Shown here: positions 1 to 5,050 of the stretch, one piece after another
Layout of the letters: the number at the start of each line of letters is the position of its first letter
Numbering within the stretch: position 1 is the first letter of the stretch
Source: an uncultured Bacteroidales bacterium
Lineage (GTDB): Bacteria; Bacteroidota; Bacteroidia; Bacteroidales; Bacteroidaceae
NCBI GenBank assembly: GCA_945871755.1
Contig: CAMBWV010000113.1
Coordinates: 1 to 5,050, forward strand
DNA length: 5,050 bases
Direction of reading: 5' to 3'
Notes under the pieces: model-generated
What the model was told of the DNA's origin: nothing
Database searches by the model: none
The model's input: only the letters and a program-made list of their open reading frames with translations
Translations under genes and position numbers: made by a program

Positions 1-774
1 TAATTTTTCTTGCCAGTTTTCTTTAGTTAAACTAATGCTGTTCCTACTATAAGTAAGGAGGGCCTTTAGGTCAATCACTTTTTCAATGGCTTCATCTTTC
101 TGGTTGACATAATTAAGAATATGCGAGAACGTAAAGCGCTCTAGATGGCTTTCTTCGTTTGGTGTCTTGACGAAAACCATGCGAATTTTAGAGTTGGATT
201 CTTTATATTTTTCCGCAATCTCCTCTGCAAGATTCAGCGAAGCTTTGCTTAGATCAAAGAAAACGTAGAGGTCAGAATTGTAGCTCCTACGCTGGATGAA
301 CATTTGCAGGTAGGATGTTAGTCTCGTTCCCATGATATGAATGATGAATGCTGCACTGATGCAGATAGCCAGCCAGTGGGTCGTTGCAAACAGTAACATA
401 TAGATAGCATTCTTCTTGAGCTCTTCACCTACTTCAATTAACTCTGACTTTGAAACAAACATTTCAATTGATGCCATCATAGCACGAAGTGTCAAAGCCA
501 TTGGATTGTAGCTCGATCCATGTTCTGCAAATCCTATCATGTAAAGCATCAATCCCATCAAGAAGATAAGGATTGCCCATAGGAACAGGTGACGCATGAT
601 GAACTTATGAAACGGCTTATGCGTGGTAAAGAAGATGGATAATAAGATAAGGAGTAACAATCCACTCAAACTAAAGTAGGTATAATCAGGATAGTTAAAA
701 AAATTTCTGAGGTCAAAAACTTGGAAGAATCTTTCAAAAAACTCTGAGCATTGGCTCGCAAAAGAGGATTTCAT
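1..774 (-). CDS. Membrane protein of unknown function, 3 TM segments plus Rossmann-like soluble region (3' end outside window)
   Basis: The reading frame is open from an ATG at 774-772 to the left edge, giving 258 codons without a stop; the C-terminus is missing. After a Phe-rich N-terminus, hydrophobic stretches at about residues 36-50, 62-83 and 123-148 look like three membrane helices, and basic patches (THKPFHKFIMRH, QRRS) lie beside them. From about residue 168 the protein becomes soluble: LYVFFDLSKASLNLAEEIAEK, then a charged linker and KIRMVFVKT. This beta-helix-beta pattern resembles the start of a nucleotide-binding (TrkA-N/RCK-like) fold, but I see no clear GxGxxG motif, so that is only an inference. 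I do not recognise a named family. The gene is diverged from the M49 peptidase gene. No Shine-Dalgarno site precedes the ATG, which is normal in Bacteroidetes. It is markedly more AT-rich than the other genes here. The coding call is firm; the function is unknown. Confidence 0.8.
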   Translation of the reverse strand, partial: MKSSFASQCSEFFERFFQVFDLRNFFNYPDYTYFSLSGLLLLILLSIFFTTHKPFHKFIMRHLFLWAILIFLMGLMLYMIGFAEHGSSYNPMALTLRAMMASIEMFVSKSELIEVGEELKKNAIYMLLFATTHWLAICISAAFIIHIMGTRLTSYLQMFIQRRSYNSDLYVFFDLSKASLNLAEEIAEKYKESNSKIRMVFVKTPNEESHLERFTFSHILNYVNQKDEAIEKVIDLKALLTYSRNSISLTKENWQEKL

Positions 775-832
775 AAGTGGAGTTATCGTAGAGGTAGAAC
801 ATGTAGGAAGAACAAACTTCCCAGAAACTTGG

Positions 833-840
833 CAAATATA
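833..840 (-). promoter_or_regulatory. Candidate -7 element for the leftward membrane-protein gene
   Basis: On the minus strand this reads TATATTTG followed by CC, an exact match to the Bacteroidetes -7 consensus TAnnTTTG. It would give a leader of about 50 bases before the ATG at 774. No TTG or TTTG is found about 19-21 bases further upstream, so only half of the promoter is supported. Confidence 0.35.
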
Positions 841-879
841 CGAATTTCTGCCTTCATGCTAGCCGTGCCAGAGCTACAG

Positions 880-911
880 TTTGGCCTATTCAGGGAAAAA
901 CCGTACATTTG
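880..911 (+). promoter_or_regulatory. Bacteroidetes-type promoter for the M49 peptidase gene
   Basis: TTTG at 880-883 and TACATTTG at 904-911 match the -33 (TTTG) and -7 (TAnnTTTG) elements used by the primary sigma factor of Bacteroidetes, with a 20-base spacer. Transcription would begin near 915-918 and leave a leader of about 105 bases before the ATG at 1023. It is the only full two-part match I found between the two divergent genes. Confidence 0.7.
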
Positions 912-914
912 CAA

Positions 915-945
915 GCGTTTCCCTTGTTTTTTACTGGGGAAAAGC
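915..945 (+). other. Possible hairpin at the 5' end of the peptidase mRNA
   Basis: TTTCCC at 918-923 pairs with GGGAAA at 937-942. The stem extends, after one mismatch (G917/A943), through GC 915-916 with GC 944-945, and the loop is 13 bases and T-rich. It sits almost exactly where transcription from the upstream promoter should start, so it could act as a 5' stabilising stem-loop. The stem is short and may be chance. Confidence 0.25.
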
Positions 946-1022
946 TTCCTTTCTAACCGAATATTTATTCATTTATGGGACGAGAAACAGCGTTGCTTCC
1001 AGTCCTAACACCTCAAAGTAAT

Positions 1023-3104
1023 ATGAAATCAAAAATCTTTGGAATGATGATGCTATTAGCAGGCAGCTCGGCCGCCGATGCACTGGCACAAAACGAGCAA
1101 GATGCCTTCCACTACACCGACATCCAGTTTCACGACATTCAGATGTTGCGCTACAAGGTGGAGGGTTTCGAGCAACTCTCGCTCAAGGAGAAAACCTTCA
1201 TTTATTATCTACAGGAGGCAGCACTCATGGGCCGCGACATCCTTTTCGACCAAAATGGACGCTACAACCTGCGCCTTCGCCACATGTTTGAGGCCATTTA
1301 TACCTCCGACAAGGTAGAGAAGAAGGGCAAGGAGTTTGAAGCCTTCCAGACGTACTTGCGCCGCCTCTGGTTCTCCTCGGGTATTCACCACCACTACGGT
1401 TGCGAGAAGTTTGTGCCTGGTTTCTCCGAAGCCTGGTTGCGCCAACAGCTCGCCCTTATCGGTTATGCAGAACCCGCTGAGGCGCAAGCCGCAGCCCATG
1501 TCGCGGCTGGCAAGCCTTCGTGGGAGGAACTGATGCCCGTTCTCTTCGACCCCTCTGTGATGCAAATGCGCGTTAACCAAAAGGATGGCGATGACCTCGT
1601 CCTAACCTCCGCATCCAATTACTACGCCCCTGGTATTACGCAAAAAGAAGCCGAGGAGTTCTACGCCCAGCGCAAGCCTGCTGGCGACCCTCGTCCCGTT
1701 ATGATGGGCATGAATAGCCGATTGGTGCGCGATGAGTTCGGACAACTGGAGGAGCGCGTTTGGCGTGTTGGTGGACTTTATGGTCCCGCCCTTGAGCGTA
1801 TTGTCGCTCTCCTCGAAAAGGCCCGCCCCTATGCGTGTTCGGTTGAACAGCAAGTAACGCTCGACCGCCTTATCGAATACTATCGCACGGGCGACCTCCG
1901 CACCTTCGACAACTACTGCATCCATTGGTTGCGCGACACGCAGAGCCGTGTGGACTTCGTCAATGGATTCACTGAGAGTTATGGTGACCCCATGGGCCTC
2001 AAGGCTTCGTGGGAGAGTATCGTTAATTTCCGCGACGATGCTGCCACAGCGCGCACCGTCAAACTGAGCGATAATGCCGATTGGTTCGAGCAGCATTCGC
2101 CTGTGGACAATCGTTTCAAGAAGGAGAAATGTCGCGGCGTGTCGGCCAAGGTTATCAATGCTGCCATTCTCGGCGGCGACCTCTATCCCTCCACAGCTAT
2201 TGGTATCAACCTGCCTAATAGCGACTGGGTGCGCAGGGATTTCGGTTCGAAGAGTGTCACGATTGGCAACCTCACTCACGCCTACGCCCAAGCAAGCCGC
2301 GGCAGTGGCATGGACCGCGAATTTGTCATCGACCAGCCCACGCGCGACCTCATGGCCAAGTATGGCGACCTCTGCGACGACCTCCACACCGACCTTCATG
2401 AATGCTTGGGCCACGGCAGCGGTCGTTTGCTCCCTGGCGTTGACGGCGATTCTCTCCGTTCTTATGGCAGCACCATTGAGGAGGCCCGTGCCGATCTCTT
2501 TGGTCTCTACTACTTGGCAGACCCCAAGATGCTTGAACTTGGCCTTGTCCCTGACATGGATGCCTACAAATCGCAGTACTACAGTTATATGATGAACGGC
2601 CTCCTTTCACAGTTGGTACGCATCCAGCCGGGCGCTACTATCGAAGAGGCTCACATGCGCAACCGTGCGCTCATCGCACGCTGGACGCTTGCAAGAGCAA
2701 AGGAAGTAGCCAAGGCTAAAGGCACTAAGCCTGCTGTCGAACTGGTGAAGAAGGGCAAGAAAACCTATGTTCAGGTGAACGACTACGCCCTGTTGCGTAC
2801 TTATTTCGGCGAGCTTCTGGCTGAGATTCAGCGCATCAAGAGTGAGGGCGACTACAACGCAGCCCGTGCCATCGTTGAGAATTACAGCGTACAGGTGGAC
2901 CCCGTGCTTCACAAGGAAATACTCCAACGCTATGAGCGTCTGCACCTCTCCCCCTACAAGGGCTTTATCAACCCTGTCTATACAGCGGTGAAGGATGCGC
3001 AAGGCAATATCACGGATGTCACCCTTGACTACACCGAAGGCTACGATACCCAGATGCTTCGATACAGCAAGGAATACCGCACCCTGCCCGTTGTGAACGA
3101 GTAA
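1023..3104 (+). CDS. Exported dipeptidyl-peptidase III, family M49 zinc metallopeptidase
   Basis: This is a complete 693-residue protein. M49 enzymes release dipeptides from the N-terminus of short peptides using one zinc ion. The hallmark motif HECLGH is at residues 459-464 (zinc ligands H459 and H464, catalytic E460), followed by EEARAD at 486-491 with E487 as the third ligand. Other family landmarks are visible: HHHYG near 122, GFTESYGDP around 315-323 (Y320 matching the conserved active-site tyrosine of the human enzyme), GINLPN at 394-399, and AHMRNR with H544 matching the conserved transition-state histidine. I chose the ATG at 1023 because it opens a signal peptide (MKSK, hydrophobic IFGMMMLLAG, then DALA before Q23). 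The in-frame ATG at 975 would bury that signal behind 16 residues. The protein is therefore probably periplasmic; no lipobox cysteine is seen. The length is close to known Bacteroides DPP III, and the gene appears monocistronic. Confidence 0.95.
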   Translation: MKSKIFGMMMLLAGSSAADALAQNEQDAFHYTDIQFHDIQMLRYKVEGFEQLSLKEKTFIYYLQEAALMGRDILFDQNGRYNLRLRHMFEAIYTSDKVEKKGKEFEAFQTYLRRLWFSSGIHHHYGCEKFVPGFSEAWLRQQLALIGYAEPAEAQAAAHVAAGKPSWEELMPVLFDPSVMQMRVNQKDGDDLVLTSASNYYAPGITQKEAEEFYAQRKPAGDPRPVMMGMNSRLVRDEFGQLEERVWRVGGLYGPALERIVALLEKARPYACSVEQQVTLDRLIEYYRTGDLRTFDNYCIHWLRDTQSRVDFVNGFTESYGDPMGLKASWESIVNFRDDAATARTVKLSDNADWFEQHSPVDNRFKKEKCRGVSAKVINAAILGGDLYPSTAIGINLPNSDWVRRDFGSKSVTIGNLTHAYAQASRGSGMDREFVIDQPTRDLMAKYGDLCDDLHTDLHECLGHGSGRLLPGVDGDSLRSYGSTIEEARADLFGLYYLADPKMLELGLVPDMDAYKSQYYSYMMNGLLSQLVRIQPGATIEEAHMRNRALIARWTLARAKEVAKAKGTKPAVELVKKGKKTYVQVNDYALLRTYFGELLAEIQRIKSEGDYNAARAIVENYSVQVDPVLHKEILQRYERLHLSPYKGFINPVYTAVKDAQGNITDVTLDYTEGYDTQMLRYSKEYRTLPVVNE

Positions 3105-3120
3105 AGGTGGCGAATATAAC

Positions 3121-3177
3121 AAGGGCTGGCATGCCTGTCTTCATTCTACTGAGACGGGCATGCCAGCTTTTATTTTT
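3121..3177 (+). terminator. Strong intrinsic terminator of the peptidase gene
   Basis: Bases 3125-3140 pair with 3152-3167 in a 16-base stem broken only by one G-U wobble, with an 11-base loop, and TTTTATTTTTT follows. It begins 16 bases after the peptidase stop codon. Read leftward, the same stem is followed by few T residues, so it suits the plus-strand gene better. It could still partly block transcripts of the convergent queD gene, which ends 30 bases away. Confidence 0.88.
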
Positions 3178-3207
3178 TGATGGCGCAAAGGAAGTTATTA
3201 CTAAATC

Positions 3208-3549
3208 CTAGGGCTCCTCGTCCACTTCGTAAACAGCGATATTTCCTTCGCTCTCTTGAAACTCCACCTTGTAGCAGTTGGGAATGAGGGTGCAGATGTG
3301 GTGGGCCATGTTTTCTGCTGTGGGATTGAAGGGAACTAGTTCATTGAGATATTGATGGTCAAAGGCTTTTTCAACGCGTTCCTTGATGAGAGAGAAATAT
3401 ACAACCATGCCGATCTCGTTGAGTTGGCGCGAACGGCAATAAATAGTGATAATGGCGTTGTGGCCATGCAGGCGAGTACATTTGCTGGGATAAGTGAGTG
3501 TGAGGTGGTGGGCAAATGCAATTTCTATGCGTTTTTGAATGTAGTACAC
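3208..3549 (-). CDS. queD: 6-carboxy-5,6,7,8-tetrahydropterin synthase QueD
   Basis: A complete 113-residue cytoplasmic protein of the PTPS/QueD family, which converts dihydroneopterin triphosphate to 6-carboxytetrahydropterin, an early step towards preQ0 and queuosine. The motifs are in order: FAHHL with H14 as the first zinc ligand, KCTRLHGHN at 23-31 (catalytic C24, zinc ligands H28 and H30), FDHQYLN at 63-69 (catalytic-triad D64/H65), PTAEN at 76-80, and QESEGN with E99 as substrate-anchoring glutamate. The start is GTG (3549-3547): the frame is open back to the stop of the upstream gene but holds no other ATG, GTG or TTG, and MYYIQKR fits the usual N-terminus of Bacteroidetes QueD. An A-rich leader precedes it. 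One oddity is GMVVYF at 47-52, where bacterial QueD normally has Asp before the Phe (GMVxDF). No other queuosine gene is in the window. It lies 111 bases downstream of the PPDK_N gene on the same strand. Confidence 0.92.
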   Translation of the reverse strand: MYYIQKRIEIAFAHHLTLTYPSKCTRLHGHNAIITIYCRSRQLNEIGMVVYFSLIKERVEKAFDHQYLNELVPFNPTAENMAHHICTLIPNCYKVEFQESEGNIAVYEVDEEP

Positions 3550-3660
3550 GGTTGTCGTATTATTTTTTGATTGAAATATGGATTCTCCGAAAATTAGAAG
3601 GAGGTAAGCATGGAGAAAGATAAAAAGATGTCCTCGGAAGATGTAGAGGAGAGTGGATAA

Positions 3661-5050
3661 CTAATGATGAAGTTGGCCGATGGCTGGTTTCAATATCGCT
3701 CCGCAGGAGTGTCGGCCATCCATTAGGAGTGTGAGCGGCGCATCCAGTCGGATATGGCGGATATATTGCGATTCGTGAATGGCAGGCTGACTGTCTAGCC
3801 ATTGGAAATCTACAAAACCTTGCTCGCGATGGGGGGCTACCGTAAAGTAGCCTACGCCGAAGGAGGTGAGGTTTTGGAAGAAGTGGGTGCCCTGCGAAGG
3901 GTCTATCCGATAACCATCCAATGAGGTTTCCACAATAGCGCGGGCCATGCTGATGTGCGACCAACTGACGGGGATGCCCAGCGAAGGATCGCTGCTGCCC
4001 CACCGGCCAGGACCGATGAGGATATAACCAGACGATTCGGCAGAGAAGCGACGGTTGAAAAGGTCCATTTCGGCTGCCATGGCAGGAGTATGGAGAGCAT
4101 CAAAGGCTTCGGGGCGGATATAAATAATGTCGCAAATGTCGGTGGCCTTGCCGTTGCCCAACATCTCTGTACTCTTCACGAGGCAATCGGTGTCGGGTAT
4201 AGCGGAAACGTCCTCCTCCACCCGCGCATTGCTATCTACAATGGGGCGAATTTGCAAGAGATAGAAGCCTGCTTGGGGAGGTGCACCGTCTTTGCCCGCT
4301 CGGATGTCCATGGCAAACTCAATCTCCACGGGTCGTCCCATCTCGCGGCTGCCGATACGAAGCAGTTCGCTGATAGTTTCAGCCAAAGGAAAGACCTCAG
4401 CTTGGAGGATGCGGTCGAAGGAAATGATGGCGCGCCCCCGTCCAGTCCAGCCTGGGAGAATCGTTTCGGTATCAATCTCAAAGGTGGAGGCTACGTATTG
4501 TAAAGTACCATGGGCATTGGCGCAGCGCACAGGGAGGGTCAAGAGGTTGAAGCCATCGTCCACGCGGAAATCTGTGGGCAGATTGGTCAGGTCGAGCGCG
4601 ACAAAGCGGGTCTGCGTCTCGCGCAGGGCATATTCGGGCGAACTGAGCTGGAGAATGTGGTGGGGATGAGCAGGCGAGAAGCGCAGCGTGCGTCCACCAT
4701 CCACCAGGTATTTGCCGAGTCCGAAAGCCAGATTGACAATACCCTCCTCGGGCTTTTCCTCGCCGATGGGATAAAAGTTGAGCGAGCGGCCCACACCTGA
4801 AAGGGTGGGGTAGAAGGAGGTGAGTTCCTGCAAACCCTGGCCCGCCACAGGTACGCTGGAAGTATGGGGCGAACCTATAACCTCCTGAAGCACCACAGCC
4901 ATTTTCTCTTGGTCTATGAGGTTTTGCGTAGCTGTGAGGTACGCTTTGCTGTCGCGGTAGAACACCGAAGCATAGACCGACTTGATTGCGGCACGCAGGA
5001 GGTCCATCATCTGCGAACGGTCGTCGGGCTTGGGAATCATATAGGTGGCA
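3661..5050 (-). CDS. PPDK_N (PEP/pyruvate-binding) domain protein, C-terminal part; N-terminus outside window
   Basis: The frame is open from the right edge to a TAG at 3663-3661, giving 462 codons. The ATG at 5040 is probably internal, because the frame continues upstream (ATY) and the visible part starts in mid-domain. Counting from that Met, the ATP-grasp-like PPDK_N landmarks are SVYASVFYRD (21-30), MAVVLQEVIG (47-56), NLAFGLGKYLVDGG (103-116), VEIEFAMD (238-245) and FYLLQIRPI (259-267), as in PEP synthase and pyruvate phosphate dikinase. After these comes a region of about 190 residues with IGPGRWGSSDPSLGIPVSW (342-360) and DPSQGTHFFQNLTSFGVGYF (380-399). No phosphohistidine swivel motif (TSH type) and no PEP-binding barrel can be seen. 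It is therefore unlikely to be an ordinary PEP synthase. I recall similar long proteins of unknown function in Bacteroidetes. It lies upstream of queD and may be cotranscribed with it. Confidence 0.85.
   Translation of the reverse strand, partial: ATYMIPKPDDRSQMMDLLRAAIKSVYASVFYRDSKAYLTATQNLIDQEKMAVVLQEVIGSPHTSSVPVAGQGLQELTSFYPTLSGVGRSLNFYPIGEEKPEEGIVNLAFGLGKYLVDGGRTLRFSPAHPHHILQLSSPEYALRETQTRFVALDLTNLPTDFRVDDGFNLLTLPVRCANAHGTLQYVASTFEIDTETILPGWTGRGRAIISFDRILQAEVFPLAETISELLRIGSREMGRPVEIEFAMDIRAGKDGAPPQAGFYLLQIRPIVDSNARVEEDVSAIPDTDCLVKSTEMLGNGKATDICDIIYIRPEAFDALHTPAMAAEMDLFNRRFSAESSGYILIGPGRWGSSDPSLGIPVSWSHISMARAIVETSLDGYRIDPSQGTHFFQNLTSFGVGYFTVAPHREQGFVDFQWLDSQPAIHESQYIRHIRLDAPLTLLMDGRHSCGAILKPAIGQLHH

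Noticed and set aside
751..1008. Plus-strand 85-codon ORF (MARKRGFHKW...)
   Set aside because: It overlaps the start of the leftward gene, spans both promoter elements, and its peptide has the arginine- and phenylalanine-rich look of translated non-coding DNA.
975..1022. Upstream ATG at 975 as the peptidase start
   Set aside because: It would add 16 residues in front of a well-formed signal peptide; the ATG at 1023 gives a normal exported protein.
1602..2414. Long minus-strand ORF of 270 codons inside the peptidase gene
   Set aside because: It lies wholly antisense to a gene with confirmed family motifs and has no recognisable domain; it arises from the codon bias of the sense strand. The other antisense ORFs there, such as 2607-3122, are the same.
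3615..3622. TATCTTTC on the minus strand as a queD -7 promoter element
   Set aside because: The final G of TAnnTTTG is missing and there is no TTG at the right distance upstream.
3560..4003. Minus-strand 147-codon ORF overlapping the PPDK_N end and the gap before queD
   Set aside because: It is out of frame with the PPDK_N coding sequence, and the peptide is rich in Arg, Pro and Ser without motifs, as expected for a frame-shifted shadow.
3955..4503. Plus-strand 182-codon ORF opposite the PPDK_N gene
   Set aside because: It is a shadow of the PPDK_N reading frame, with no recognisable motifs and no promoter.
3661..5050. Calling the gene ppsA (PEP synthase)
   Set aside because: The PPDK_N part fits, but the phosphohistidine and PEP-binding domains that must follow are not visible before the stop codon.

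Overview
The window looks like chromosomal DNA from a member of the Bacteroidales, of the Prevotella/Bacteroides kind. Three things point there: a Bacteroidetes-type promoter (TTTG, 20 bases, TAnnTTTG), start sites with A-rich leaders instead of Shine-Dalgarno sites, and protein variants I recognise from that group (an exported family M49 peptidase with HECLGH, a short QueD beginning MYYIQKR, and a PPDK_N protein ending in a GPGRWGSSDP / SQGTHFFQN domain). This placement is inference from motifs, not from a search.

Layout. Bases 1-774 (minus) hold the first 258 codons of a membrane protein with three predicted transmembrane segments followed by a soluble, Rossmann-like stretch; its 3' end lies beyond the left edge. 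Bases 775-1022 are a divergent intergenic region with a good promoter reading right, a weaker candidate reading left, and a possible hairpin at the 5' end of the rightward mRNA. Bases 1023-3104 (plus) encode a complete exported dipeptidyl-peptidase III (M49 zinc peptidase) with all metal-site motifs intact. A strong hairpin terminator follows at about 3121-3177. Bases 3208-3549 (minus) encode QueD, the 6-carboxytetrahydropterin synthase of 7-deazaguanine (queuosine) synthesis, starting at GTG. Upstream of it on the same strand, 3661-5050 hold the C-terminal part of a PPDK_N (PEP/pyruvate-binding, ATP-grasp-like) protein that runs off the right edge.

How they relate. The peptidase is a single-gene unit, with its own promoter and terminator, placed between a divergent and a convergent neighbour. 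The PPDK_N gene and queD are collinear, 111 bases apart, and may share a transcript, but no common pathway is evident. The membrane gene is clearly more AT-rich than the others (about 37% G+C over the first 240 bases counted by hand, against about 57-58% in sampled lines of the peptidase and PPDK_N genes).

I found no mobile element, CRISPR array, tRNA or rRNA, and no convincing new multi-gene system. The least explained items are the PPDK_N protein, whose C-terminal region lacks the usual phosphohistidine domain, and the membrane protein with the Rossmann-like tail.
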